From: Aneurinibacillus tyrosinisolvens
Lineage (GTDB): Bacteria; Bacillota; Bacilli; Aneurinibacillales; Aneurinibacillaceae
Reading direction: 5' to 3'
Assembly: GCF_001015055.1 (NCBI RefSeq)
Contig: NZ_BBWZ01000001.1
Location: forward strand, 186,001 to 250,000
DNA: 64,000 nt
Made by a program: the position numbers and the translations under genes. The notes under the pieces were generated by a model. The model did not search any database. It saw only the letters and a program-made list of their open reading frames with translations, and was not told where the DNA came from. Below are positions 17,149-26,605 of the stretch, one piece after another. Position 1 is the first letter of the stretch. Each line of letters opens with the position of its first letter.

Positions 17149-18216
17149 GTGATTATTCATCCCGATAAATTAAGAGAGTTTGCGAAACAAATTGAATCCG
17201 AGAAAAATACAGCACAATCGATAATGGCAAGCGTTACGGCTCAGATAAGCAGGGTGGATTCTATTATTAGCCAATCTACAGGTTCTTTAACCGATTGGTC
17301 ACACATGGATACCTTCCAACAAATCGCAGAGCAAATGCGGCAAAATCAATCCGAGTTATCAAAGCTTCAATCGACGCTTAGGGATGAAGCGAATGACTTT
17401 GAGCAGGCCGATTTATCGGACGTTAACTGGCAAGGTCTGTTAAAAGCATTAGGGATTGTCGGGCTTTCGCATTACAGCGGGTTTTTACGAATTGAATATT
17501 CACGTATGGGAAACCATTATGTTTTCAAATACAACAGGAAAGCAGCACACTTCTTGAAAGGCAAAACAGGCCCCAAATGGCTAAAGATGGTCATTCAAAA
17601 GTTTAACCGCAAACAGCGCCTCATGCGGGAACAGGGGAAAATATTAAAGGCACAGGGAGATTTAAAAAAGGGAAGAAAACTGATTGTCAAGCACCCTTCT
17701 TTAGAGCAACAGGTAAAAAAGAAAATTTTTGGAAGAACGACGGCAGGTATGGTGATTGAAAAAGCAAAGTTTGCGAAGGTTTTTGCCAAAGGAAGTGCGA
17801 TTGCATCTGCCGGAGCAAGCGGAATGGAAGCCGTTAAGACTGCGTATGCGAGAATTAAGGATAACAAAAAGCATTATAACGGGGAAAAGCTTGATGAGAT
17901 GAATGCCAGAGCCATCGGAGAAGAAGTAAATACAGCAGCCGGCAAAGTAGTCGGATCAACTGTTGGAGCATATGTCGGTGCAACGTTAGGGGCTGTAGGA
18001 GGACCACTGGGGGCAGTGGCCGGGGGAATTGTAGGCTCTTATGTTGGCGAGGCTGTGGGAGGCCTGGCTGCTAAATATACGAAAGGCTGGGCCAGCGATG
18101 CCGGTGCGTGGGTAGAAAACAAAACGGATGCAGTGGCAGCTAAAGCTAAGAAAGCATTTCATGATGTGAAAGAATCATTAAACAGTGCCAGTGACAAATT
18201 GTTCGGCTGGATTTAG
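17149..18216 (+). CDS. Candidate type VII secretion effector with WXG100-like N-terminus
   Basis: 355 aa, GTG start at 17149 behind AGGAGGAACC. The N-terminal 95 residues (IIHPDKLREFAKQIESE, then TDWSHMDTFQQIAEQM) form a helical hairpin like WXG100 proteins with SLTDW at the turn. A basic middle region (110-210) follows, then a glycine-zipper-rich hydrophobic stretch (about 262-315, repeated GAYVGATLGAVGGPLG and GGIVGSYVGEAVGG) that could insert in membranes, and an amphipathic charged tail. No known toxin domain was recognised. The layout (small WXG partner, then large WXG-headed protein, then membrane protein) resembles effector loci of Bacillota type VII secretion; the effector role is inferred. 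Confidence 0.6.
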   Translation: MIIHPDKLREFAKQIESEKNTAQSIMASVTAQISRVDSIISQSTGSLTDWSHMDTFQQIAEQMRQNQSELSKLQSTLRDEANDFEQADLSDVNWQGLLKALGIVGLSHYSGFLRIEYSRMGNHYVFKYNRKAAHFLKGKTGPKWLKMVIQKFNRKQRLMREQGKILKAQGDLKKGRKLIVKHPSLEQQVKKKIFGRTTAGMVIEKAKFAKVFAKGSAIASAGASGMEAVKTAYARIKDNKKHYNGEKLDEMNARAIGEEVNTAAGKVVGSTVGAYVGATLGAVGGPLGAVAGGIVGSYVGEAVGGLAAKYTKGWASDAGAWVENKTDAVAAKAKKAFHDVKESLNSASDKLFGWI

Positions 18217-18241
18217 CAAGAGAGGATATTGAGGTGATGTA

Positions 18242-18553
18242 GTGGATTGGGGACTGGTTCTTACTTTTATCATCGCATTTTTAAGCACAAACTTCATTTA
18301 CGGCCTGTTTTTTCTTATCGCCTATAAAGGGATAAGCAATTTTTACCCATGGATTACTCAGGAAATGGACGGGGTTATTTTTCTTTTCGCTTCCATCGTA
18401 TTATTTCCCGTTCTCGGTGTGACGTACCATGTTGCCGCTTTCGCCTATGGGAAGTGCAACTGGTTTTTTGCACGTTTGGTCATTTTATTTTATCTTGCTG
18501 TCCTTATCACTCTAATCGTATTACTAAGCAATGTACTTATGAAAATGATCTGA
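18242..18553 (+). CDS. Small membrane protein, possible immunity protein
   Basis: 103 aa, GTG start at 18242 with GAGGTGATG upstream. Three hydrophobic segments (about 4-27, 40-62 and 75-100), little else. It sits 25 bases after the putative effector and could be its immunity factor, because the effector's glycine-zipper region suggests a membrane target. No family recognised. Confidence 0.55.
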   Translation: MDWGLVLTFIIAFLSTNFIYGLFFLIAYKGISNFYPWITQEMDGVIFLFASIVLFPVLGVTYHVAAFAYGKCNWFFARLVILFYLAVLITLIVLLSNVLMKMI

Positions 18554-18568
18554 TAGGTGGGAATATAA

Positions 18569-19309
18569 ATGACAGCTTATTGTTTATCGGCTGAAGAATA
18601 CATATTATCACTGCTGCTAATCGGTGAGACAACAGCCGCTGTTGCGATAAAAGAAGAAGCGTTTCCGGATGCTTCAGAAGAAGAAATGAGTGTTCGTTTT
18701 GACAGCGGTATGAATGGTTTAATGTCAAAAGGACTGCTGGACATAAAAGGTGAGAATCAAGAAGTAGAGGAGAATTTGCGCGTCTACCTTTCCCGCTTGT
18801 CTAAAGCTTCCAGAATGGTAAAGTTTCAAGTGCTGGATGGCGAAATGGTAAAGACTGTTTCACTGTTTTTAGGAGAGACGCGGGATATTCATGTTATGGA
18901 GTACAATGCGCGGGTGCATACATTCTTTCCTGTAAGCGATCTTGCAAAAGTAGCGGAATTAATTGGCTATCGGGAAAGCACAAAGGATGAATTTTTTATT
19001 GTAGCGGAACCGGCGTTTGATCAGCTTGTACAGCAGCTTTTAGCGAGCGGCCGTCTACCTGAACATCACCCGGGTATCGCTCAAATGCCAGATGACTTTT
19101 TAACGGCTCTAGTAGAAAAAGGCGGAAGATTAAACAGTATATATGATTTTGAATTCGACGAAGGCGGCAGAATCCGTTCTGCAGAAAGCTATCTGTACCT
19201 AACAGGAAGCGATAAAACATGGTTCATTGAACAGCGTGAAAATCAGCTTGTCTTTCAAACGAAACCTCTTCAGACAATAATCAATGCCAACATAAACAGA
19301 CTCGCATAG
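18569..19309 (+). CDS. Cytoplasmic protein of unknown function in WXG100 cassette
   Basis: 246 aa, ATG at 18569 after TAGGTGGGAA. Soluble, acidic, no signal peptide. The N-terminus (LSAEEYILSLLLIGETTAAV) looks helical, with a winged-helix feel to residues 40-60 (RFDSGMNGLMSKGLLDI); the rest alternates strands and helices. By position and general build it might be a dedicated secretion chaperone comparable to EspG of ESX systems, but I cannot show homology and treat that as a guess. Not recognised otherwise. Confidence 0.55.
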   Translation: MTAYCLSAEEYILSLLLIGETTAAVAIKEEAFPDASEEEMSVRFDSGMNGLMSKGLLDIKGENQEVEENLRVYLSRLSKASRMVKFQVLDGEMVKTVSLFLGETRDIHVMEYNARVHTFFPVSDLAKVAELIGYRESTKDEFFIVAEPAFDQLVQQLLASGRLPEHHPGIAQMPDDFLTALVEKGGRLNSIYDFEFDEGGRIRSAESYLYLTGSDKTWFIEQRENQLVFQTKPLQTIINANINRLA

Positions 19310-19328
19310 CGATTGCTGGAGGTGTATC

Positions 19329-19814
19329 ATGCACCACGTTACATACAGCCGTAAAACAATGATAATAAAAGTTCTAGTCATGCTTTTATTTGTTATCACT
19401 GTTTTCTGGATTCTTTTTAGCGGCTTTGCAGTAGAGGAAAGTTCTTTTGCGAAAGGGCTTATTTATGCTGCGATGTCACTCATTCTCGTGTTTTTTCTTG
19501 TGGCTTTTGGAATGTTTGCCTATTACTTATGCAAGCCGAATAAAATCGTTCTTCTATCGTTTGATAAAACCGGTTTTTACTATGGAGATCATTTCATTCC
19601 GCATGATAAAGTAAAATGGTTCGGTTACGGGTTAAACAGAAAAGATTTTCGAACAGCGTTTTTTGAAGGGTTTACGATCAAAACAAATAAGGAAGAAATC
19701 ATCATTCCCACTTATCAATTGTTACTAAATAAAGAGATAAACAAATGGGTATTTTCACCTTTAGAGAAATATGCGCCGCAGCTTTTCGAAGGTGATGGGG
19801 AAGAATGGCAATGA
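19329..19814 (+). CDS. Two-helix membrane protein with cytoplasmic C-terminal domain
   Basis: 161 aa, ATG at 19329 after GGAGGTG. Two transmembrane segments (about 11-32 and 43-66) are followed by a roughly 90-residue soluble domain starting KPNKIVLLSFDKTGFYYGDHFIPHDKVKWFGYG, which has the strand pattern of a PH-like (YcxB-type) domain. Last gene of the WXG100 cassette. The role is unknown; it might be a second immunity protein. Confidence 0.55.
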   Translation: MHHVTYSRKTMIIKVLVMLLFVITVFWILFSGFAVEESSFAKGLIYAAMSLILVFFLVAFGMFAYYLCKPNKIVLLSFDKTGFYYGDHFIPHDKVKWFGYGLNRKDFRTAFFEGFTIKTNKEEIIIPTYQLLLNKEINKWVFSPLEKYAPQLFEGDGEEWQ

Positions 19815-19889
19815 GTTGATGTTAATAGCCGGTGATAGCTGCCACTGCACTCTTTATGATATTCTAATGGTGAGAAAGGGAGGAGACAC

Positions 19890-20249
19890 ATGGCAGAAAT
19901 CAAAGCTTATTTATATAACAAATGCGGCACCTGCCGCAAAGCGAAGAAGTGGCTGGACGAGCAGGGAGCCGGCTATACTGAAATCCCGATCGTCGAGCAG
20001 CCTCCCACTGAGGATGAACTGCGTACATACTGGAAGCAAAGCGGCCTTGATCTGAAGAAATTCTTCAACACGAGCGGGCAGTCTTACCGTGATCTGGACT
20101 TAAAAGATAAACTCAAGGATATGTCAGAAGACGAAATGCTGCGCCTGCTCGCGGCGGACGGAAAACTAATCAAGCGCCCCCTAATTGCTGGAGACGGGCG
20201 TGTAACCGTAGGCTTTAAAGAAGAAGACATGGAGAAAAACTGGAAGTAA
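19890..20249 (+). CDS. ArsC/Spx-family protein (YusI-like)
   Basis: 119 aa, ATG at 19890 after AAAGGGAGGAG. A thioredoxin-fold protein of the ArsC/Spx family: redox motif CGTC (Cys12, Cys15), the KKWLDEQGAGY segment, and the C-terminal basic LIKRPLIAGDGRVTVGF that is diagnostic of the family. Members include arsenate reductases and the transcription regulators Spx and MgsR. B. subtilis YusI, which lies next to gcvH, is the closest by synteny, since gcvH is also nearby here. The exact role is unknown. Confidence 0.8.
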   Translation: MAEIKAYLYNKCGTCRKAKKWLDEQGAGYTEIPIVEQPPTEDELRTYWKQSGLDLKKFFNTSGQSYRDLDLKDKLKDMSEDEMLRLLAADGKLIKRPLIAGDGRVTVGFKEEDMEKNWK

Positions 20250-20262
20250 GGGGAACGCCGAC

Positions 20263-21459
20263 ATGACAACTTCGTTCACAATCCAGCCGTCCAAGCGGCT
20301 CGCCGGGCTCACGTCCGCTATTTTTACAGAAATGAACCGCCGGAAAAGAGAAGTGGAAGCCAGAGGTGAAAGAGAGGTCATTGACCTTGGCATCGGGAGC
20401 CCGGATCAGCCCCCATCGCCGCTTATCATGGAGGCATTATCGCACGCGGTAAGGAACCCGGACAATTATGGCTATCCGACTTCAGAAGGTTCCCTGCGCT
20501 TTCGGGAAACGGTAACCAGATGGTACGACCATCGTTTTCATGTCAAGCTTGATCCGGAACATGAGATTCTATCCCTTATGGGCTCCCAGGACGGCCTGGC
20601 CCATCTTGCCCAGGGGTGGATCGACCCGGGGGATATCGTGCTCGTGCCGGACCCCGGCTATCCGATTTATTTCGCGAGCGTAGCCTTAGCTGGCGGCGAG
20701 GTTTATCCGCTTCCGCTGCGGGAAGAAAATGACTTCCTGCCGGACTTCGGCCAAATTCCTGAGGAAATCCGCAGGCGGGCAAAACTGATGGTGTTAAACT
20801 ATCCGAATAATCCGGTAGCAGCTACGGTGAAGGAAGGATTCTTCGAGGAAGTTGTCGCATTCGCCAGAGAAAACCAAATCATTGTCGCCCACGATCAGGC
20901 CTACTCTGAGCTGGCCTTTAATGGATACCGCCCGCCGAGCTTCCTGGAAACACCCGGCGCTAAAGATATTGGCGTTGAGTTTAACTCGCTTTCCAAAAGC
21001 TTTAATATGGCGGGCTGCCGGGTTGGCTATCTCGTAGGAAACCGGGAGATTATTCGCCCGCTTGCCGTCATTAAATCCAATATTGATTACGGTATTTTTC
21101 TTGCCGTGCAGGAAGCAGCGGTTGCAGCAATGGAACACGATATGAACCACCCCGGCGAGAATCGAAACTTCGAAGTATACGAGCAGCGGCGCGATGTTCT
21201 TATTGACGGCTTAAGCGAAATTGGCTGGCACATGACGAAGCCGAAGGCAACGATGTTTGTGTGGGCCAAAATTCCCGCAGGGTGGACCTCGGAGGACTTC
21301 GCGTTCACCCTTCTTGAAAAAGCGGGAGTCGTAGTCATCCCGGGCAATGCGTTTGGAAAAGAAGGGGAGGGCTATGTAAGAATAGCCCTTGTGAAACCGG
21401 TGGACGTATTGAAGGAAGTTATCCGCCGCATTAAAGAATCAAGAATACTATCGCCGTAA
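20263..21459 (+). CDS. PLP-dependent aminotransferase (class I/II)
   Basis: 398 aa, ATG at 20263 after AAGGGGAACG. Fold-type I aminotransferase: substrate motif LGIGSPDQPPS, cofactor loops YGYPTSEGSLRFRE and VPDPGYPIY, YPNNP at about 180-184, DQAYSELAF, and the Schiff-base lysine Lys245 in SLSKSFNMAGCRVGY. The sequence is nearest in style to the LL-diaminopimelate/aspartate aminotransferase group of Bacillales. The amino-acid substrate is uncertain. It follows the ArsC-like gene by 13 bases. Confidence 0.88.
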   Translation: MTTSFTIQPSKRLAGLTSAIFTEMNRRKREVEARGEREVIDLGIGSPDQPPSPLIMEALSHAVRNPDNYGYPTSEGSLRFRETVTRWYDHRFHVKLDPEHEILSLMGSQDGLAHLAQGWIDPGDIVLVPDPGYPIYFASVALAGGEVYPLPLREENDFLPDFGQIPEEIRRRAKLMVLNYPNNPVAATVKEGFFEEVVAFARENQIIVAHDQAYSELAFNGYRPPSFLETPGAKDIGVEFNSLSKSFNMAGCRVGYLVGNREIIRPLAVIKSNIDYGIFLAVQEAAVAAMEHDMNHPGENRNFEVYEQRRDVLIDGLSEIGWHMTKPKATMFVWAKIPAGWTSEDFAFTLLEKAGVVVIPGNAFGKEGEGYVRIALVKPVDVLKEVIRRIKESRILSP

Positions 21460-21523
21460 CGGGTTATTTTAATATTGTTTGTTAACTTTACGTTAGCTTA
21501 ATTAAAACAATTACCACCTTATA

Positions 21524-21556
21524 TTGACTATTGGATCCCCCCTTGATATCATGATA
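21524..21556 (+). promoter_or_regulatory. Sigma-A promoter of the peroxiredoxin gene with overlapping palindrome
   Basis: TTGACT (21524-21529), 17-base spacer and TATCAT (21547-21552). The -10 lies inside a perfect 10-base palindrome TATCATGATA (21547-21556), a natural site for a repressor. No regulator can be named: it does not match a PerR box. Confidence 0.7.
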
Positions 21557-21626
21557 GGTGGACAAATAAGTTTTCAATTTTCCGGGTATTCCCGGAGTAA
21601 AATATTCTTATGGGAGGTAGTTACAT

Positions 21627-22172
21627 ATGGCAGAACGTATTGTAGGTTTACCAGCTCCTGATTTTGCAATGGAAACAGCTCTTGGTGACGGCGAAAATTT
21701 CGGTGAAGTTAAGCTGTCCGACTACAGTGGAAAATGGTTGGTAATGTTCTTCTATCCGCTTGACTTTACCTTCGTATGCCCGACTGAGATTACTGCAATG
21801 AGCGATGCATTCGAGCAGTTCGCTGAGCTTGATACTGAAGTTCTTGCAGTTAGCACAGACAGCAAATTCTCTCACCGTGCATGGATCAACACTTCCCGTG
21901 ATGAAAACGGCCTTGGCAAGTTGAACTTCCCAATTGCCTCTGACAACAACCATAAAGTATCCCGTGACTACGGGGTTTTAATTGAAGACAAAGGGATTGC
22001 GCTTCGCGGTTTGTTCATTATCGACCCTGAAGGTACATTAATGTATTCTGCAATCCATAACCTTGATGTAGGCCGCAGTGTTGATGAAACACTTCGCGTG
22101 CTTCAGGCTTTCCAATCCGGCGGTCTTTGCCCTGCAAACTGGAGACCTGGCCAGGCTCTTCTTAAAGGCTAA
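21627..22172 (+). CDS. 2-Cys peroxiredoxin
   Basis: 181 aa, ATG at 21627 after GGGAGGT. AhpC/TSA-family peroxidase that reduces hydrogen peroxide and organic peroxides in the cytoplasm. Peroxidatic Cys51 is in DFTFVCPTE and resolving Cys168 in GGLCPANW, so it is a typical 2-Cys enzyme. Length and C-terminal tail agree with the YkuU-like group. No AhpF partner is adjacent; the next gene encodes a thioredoxin-like protein that could supply reducing power. Own promoter and terminator. Confidence 0.93.
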   Translation: MAERIVGLPAPDFAMETALGDGENFGEVKLSDYSGKWLVMFFYPLDFTFVCPTEITAMSDAFEQFAELDTEVLAVSTDSKFSHRAWINTSRDENGLGKLNFPIASDNNHKVSRDYGVLIEDKGIALRGLFIIDPEGTLMYSAIHNLDVGRSVDETLRVLQAFQSGGLCPANWRPGQALLKG

Positions 22173-22211
22173 ATTTTACCACTCTGTACAGGCAGTTTCT
22201 GTAAGAAGTAA

Positions 22212-22248
22212 AGGACCTAACTTTTTATCCTCGTTAGGTCCTTTTTTT
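22212..22248 (+). terminator. Rho-independent terminator
   Basis: Perfect 10-bp stem AGGACCTAAC/GTTAGGTCCT with an 11-base loop, then T7. It ends the peroxiredoxin gene. Confidence 0.92.
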
Positions 22249-22350
22249 ACAAATTGAATCACGACAGCGCATACTTTGTGAAACAGTGGAGGATACTAGG
22301 AAGTGGAGTCGATTTGATTCGGACTATACACTTGTTAGGAGGGTCTTCAC

Positions 22351-22803
22351 ATGAAACTTCGTGATGATATGCCTGAATTCACCGGTGTTACGGAATGGGT
22401 GAACGGTGAGGTAACGAAAGAAGAACTGGCAGGCACACCGGCTCTTGTCCACTACTGGTCCATTAGCTGCCACACTTGTAAGGAAACGCTTCCCCAATTA
22501 AATGAATGGCGGGACCGTTATAAGGAGCAGGGGCTTCGCGTCGTTAGTATTCATATGCCGCGCTCAGAAAAGGACACGGAAATCGGACCCATTAAGGAAG
22601 CGATTAAACAGTATGGGTTAATCCACCCCGTTGCCATCGATAATGGGCACAAGCTGGTAGATGCGTACGAGAACCAGTACGTGCCGGCGTATTATTTATT
22701 TGATACCGAGCAGAAGCTGCGCCATTATCAGGCCGGGGAAAAAGGATTAAAAATGCTGGAGAAACGGCTGGACCGGGTTATTGGTTCTGAGGAAGAAAAA
22801 TAA
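22351..22803 (+). CDS. TlpA-like thioredoxin-fold protein
   Basis: 150 aa, ATG at 22351 after TAGGAGGG. Redoxin/TlpA fold with active site CHTC (Cys40, Cys43) in [18 protein letters not shown] and the cis-proline strand [10 protein letters not shown]. There is no signal peptide, so unlike ResA/StoA it is cytoplasmic. A reductant or isomerase role next to peroxiredoxin is plausible. gcvH follows after 37 bases and may be co-transcribed. Confidence 0.85.
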   Translation: MKLRDDMPEFTGVTEWVNGEVTKEELAGTPALVHYWSISCHTCKETLPQLNEWRDRYKEQGLRVVSIHMPRSEKDTEIGPIKEAIKQYGLIHPVAIDNGHKLVDAYENQYVPAYYLFDTEQKLRHYQAGEKGLKMLEKRLDRVIGSEEEK

Positions 22804-22840
22804 TCCGAACAGGATAGATCATAGGGAGGATGCGATTCGA

Positions 22841-23221
22841 ATGAATTTGCCGTCAAATTTAAAGTACAGTGAAGAACATGAATGGGTACGCGTGGAAGGA
22901 AATAAAGCCTATATCGGAATTACTGATTTTGCACAGTCCGAGCTTGGGGATATTGTGTTTGTAGAACTTCCTGCAGTAGGCGACGAGTTAGAGCAGAATA
23001 AACCGTTCGGCAGCGTGGAATCTGTAAAGACCGTTTCTGAATTATACGCTCCGGTTAGCGGAAAAGTGGTGGAAGTTAACGGACAGCTTGAAGACTCTCC
23101 GGAACTCGTAAACGAATCGCCGTATGAGAATGCGTGGATGGTCGTTGTGGAACTGGCGGATGAGAGCGAAGTGGAAAAGCTGATGGACGCTTCCGCGTAT
23201 GAGGATATGGTGAAAGAATAA
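22841..23221 (+). CDS. gcvH: Glycine cleavage system H protein
   Basis: 126 aa; the ATG at 22841 is preceded by AGGGAGGA at a good distance, whereas an earlier in-frame start overlaps the thioredoxin-like gene. Carries the lipoylated lysine Lys63 in [16 protein letters not shown]. It shuttles the aminomethyl group between the P and T proteins of glycine cleavage and also serves lipoate transfer in Bacillus. The other gcv genes are not in the window, as in B. subtilis where gcvH is separate. Confidence 0.96.
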   Translation: MNLPSNLKYSEEHEWVRVEGNKAYIGITDFAQSELGDIVFVELPAVGDELEQNKPFGSVESVKTVSELYAPVSGKVVEVNGQLEDSPELVNESPYENAWMVVVELADESEVEKLMDASAYEDMVKE

Positions 23222-23244
23222 GGGCAAGTTTTTTACCTCGACTG

Positions 23245-23287
23245 AAAAGGAGTGGGCTGCGGGTACTGCGGCGGCACTCCTTTTTTT
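23245..23287 (+). terminator. Rho-independent terminator after gcvH
   Basis: AAAAGGAGTG (23245-23254) with CACTCCTTTT (23275-23284), a 20-base loop and a continuing T run. Confidence 0.8.
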
Positions 23288-23305
23288 AAAAGGCAGGGAT
23301 AAGCA

Positions 23306-23863
23306 ATGGCATTTTATGGACAGAAAATTTTGCCGGCAGCCAGGGATATAAAAGACTTTGAAAAAATTCTTACAAGTTCCTACGAATATGGAGTGTTCCT
23401 GGACACTCACATTGCCCAATTGAAAAATATATATAAGATGGCACACGCCCATAATAAAAAAATGTTCCTGCATGCGGATCTCATTCACGGATTGCGAAAT
23501 GACGAATACGCATCAGAATATTTATGCCAGGAAATAAAGCCGTTTGGTTTAGTTTCCACGAGAGCGGGTGTGATCACGAAAGCAAAGCAAAAAGGCGTCC
23601 TGGCGATTCAAAGAATTTTTCTTCTGGACACGAATGCGCTGGAGAAAAGCTATTCGCTGATTGAAAAAACGCAGCCTGATTTTATTGAGGTATTGCCGGG
23701 AGCGATGCCGAACATCATTGCTGAAGTCCACGCCAGAACAGGAATTCCAATCTTCGCCGGAGGGTTAATAAGGACGGTGGATGATGTAGAAGGTGCGCTT
23801 GGGGCCGGAGCCACAGCGATTACGACATCGAACAGGGAGCTTTGGAAAATTTTTGCAAAATAA
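23306..23863 (+). CDS. glpP: Glycerol-3-phosphate-responsive antiterminator
   Basis: 185 aa. Matches GlpP throughout: QKILPAARDIKDFEK, VFLDTHIAQLKNIY, MFLHADLIHGLRNDEYA, GLVSTRAGVITKAK, IEVLPGAMP, PIFAGGLIRTVDDV. GlpP is a TIM-barrel-type protein that binds glycerol-3-phosphate and then the leader RNA of glp genes, preventing termination. Two such leaders follow, at 23909-24007 and at 26459-26562. Start ATG at 23306; GGGATAAG is only a modest ribosome site. Confidence 0.95.
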   Translation: MAFYGQKILPAARDIKDFEKILTSSYEYGVFLDTHIAQLKNIYKMAHAHNKKMFLHADLIHGLRNDEYASEYLCQEIKPFGLVSTRAGVITKAKQKGVLAIQRIFLLDTNALEKSYSLIEKTQPDFIEVLPGAMPNIIAEVHARTGIPIFAGGLIRTVDDVEGALGAGATAITTSNRELWKIFAK

Positions 23864-23885
23864 TTCTTTTAAAAAATAAAAGAGA

Positions 23886-23914
23886 TTGACGACGCTTTCA
23901 TTTTGCGATATTAT
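23886..23914 (+). promoter_or_regulatory. Sigma-A promoter of glpFK
   Basis: TTGACG (23886-23891), a 17-base spacer and TATTAT (23909-23914). The transcript would begin just before the GlpP leader. Confidence 0.8.
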
Positions 23915-23919
23915 ATGAA

Positions 23920-24007
23920 ATAAGTTAATAACAGTGACGGAGAAATGGAGACTCACATCAAAATCCCTCTTTATAAAGGGTGTTTTGCTGTGAGTCTCCG
24001 TTTTTTT
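23920..24007 (+). promoter_or_regulatory. GlpP-dependent antitermination leader of glpFK
   Basis: A shared box AAGTTAATAA followed by a CGG..GAGA element (about 23921-23946) lies in front of a strong terminator: GGAGACTCAC (23947-23956) with GTGAGTCTCC (23990-23999) and T7. The same box-plus-terminator layout recurs before glpD, while the terminator stems differ in sequence. GlpP with glycerol-3-phosphate would suppress termination. Confidence 0.85.
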
Positions 24008-24056
24008 GTCCTTAAAAATGGACGGGGTTTTCTCCGTCTTGCTGCTATCATTACTT

Positions 24057-24070
24057 TTAAAGCGGTTACA
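24057..24070 (+). promoter_or_regulatory. Possible catabolite-responsive element (cre)
   Basis: TTAAAGCGGTTACA fits the CcpA cre consensus at 12 of 14 positions. It lies between the leader terminator and glpF. Carbon catabolite repression of glpFK is known in Bacillus. Confidence 0.45.
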
Positions 24071-24091
24071 AAAAACAAAGGAGGAAGCTTT

Positions 24092-26445
<2,354 letters not shown>

Positions 26446-26455
26446 GACGCGATTG

Positions 26456-26464
26456 TGGTATACT
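26456..26464 (+). promoter_or_regulatory. Extended -10 promoter of glpD
   Basis: TGGTATACT at 26456-26464 (extended -10), directly after the glpK stop and just upstream of the second GlpP box. No strong -35. Confidence 0.6.
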
Positions 26465-26470
26465 ATCATT

Positions 26471-26562
26471 AAGTTAATAAAACGGCAGGAGATCGGGAGA
26501 GACCACACTGCATTGCAGCTATTTATAAAATGGCTACAATGCTTGTTGTGGTCTCTCTTTTT
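26471..26562 (+). promoter_or_regulatory. GlpP-dependent antitermination leader of glpD
   Basis: Box AAGTTAATAA (about 26471-26480) followed by ACGGCAGGAGA, as in the glpF leader. Then the terminator AGAGACCACA (26498-26507) with TGTGGTCTCT (26547-26556), an inner GCATTGCAGC arm, and CTTTTTG. It gives glpD its own control by GlpP. Confidence 0.85.
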
Positions 26563-26605
26563 GTTTCTCTGTTCTACACTGCCGTTATCTCGGGAGGAAA
26601 CAACC

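Noticed and set aside
23945-24091. N-terminal extension of glpF
   Set aside because: The frame is open upstream, but it reads through the leader terminator stem; the ATG at 24092 has AAAGGAGG and begins the family's normal N-terminus.
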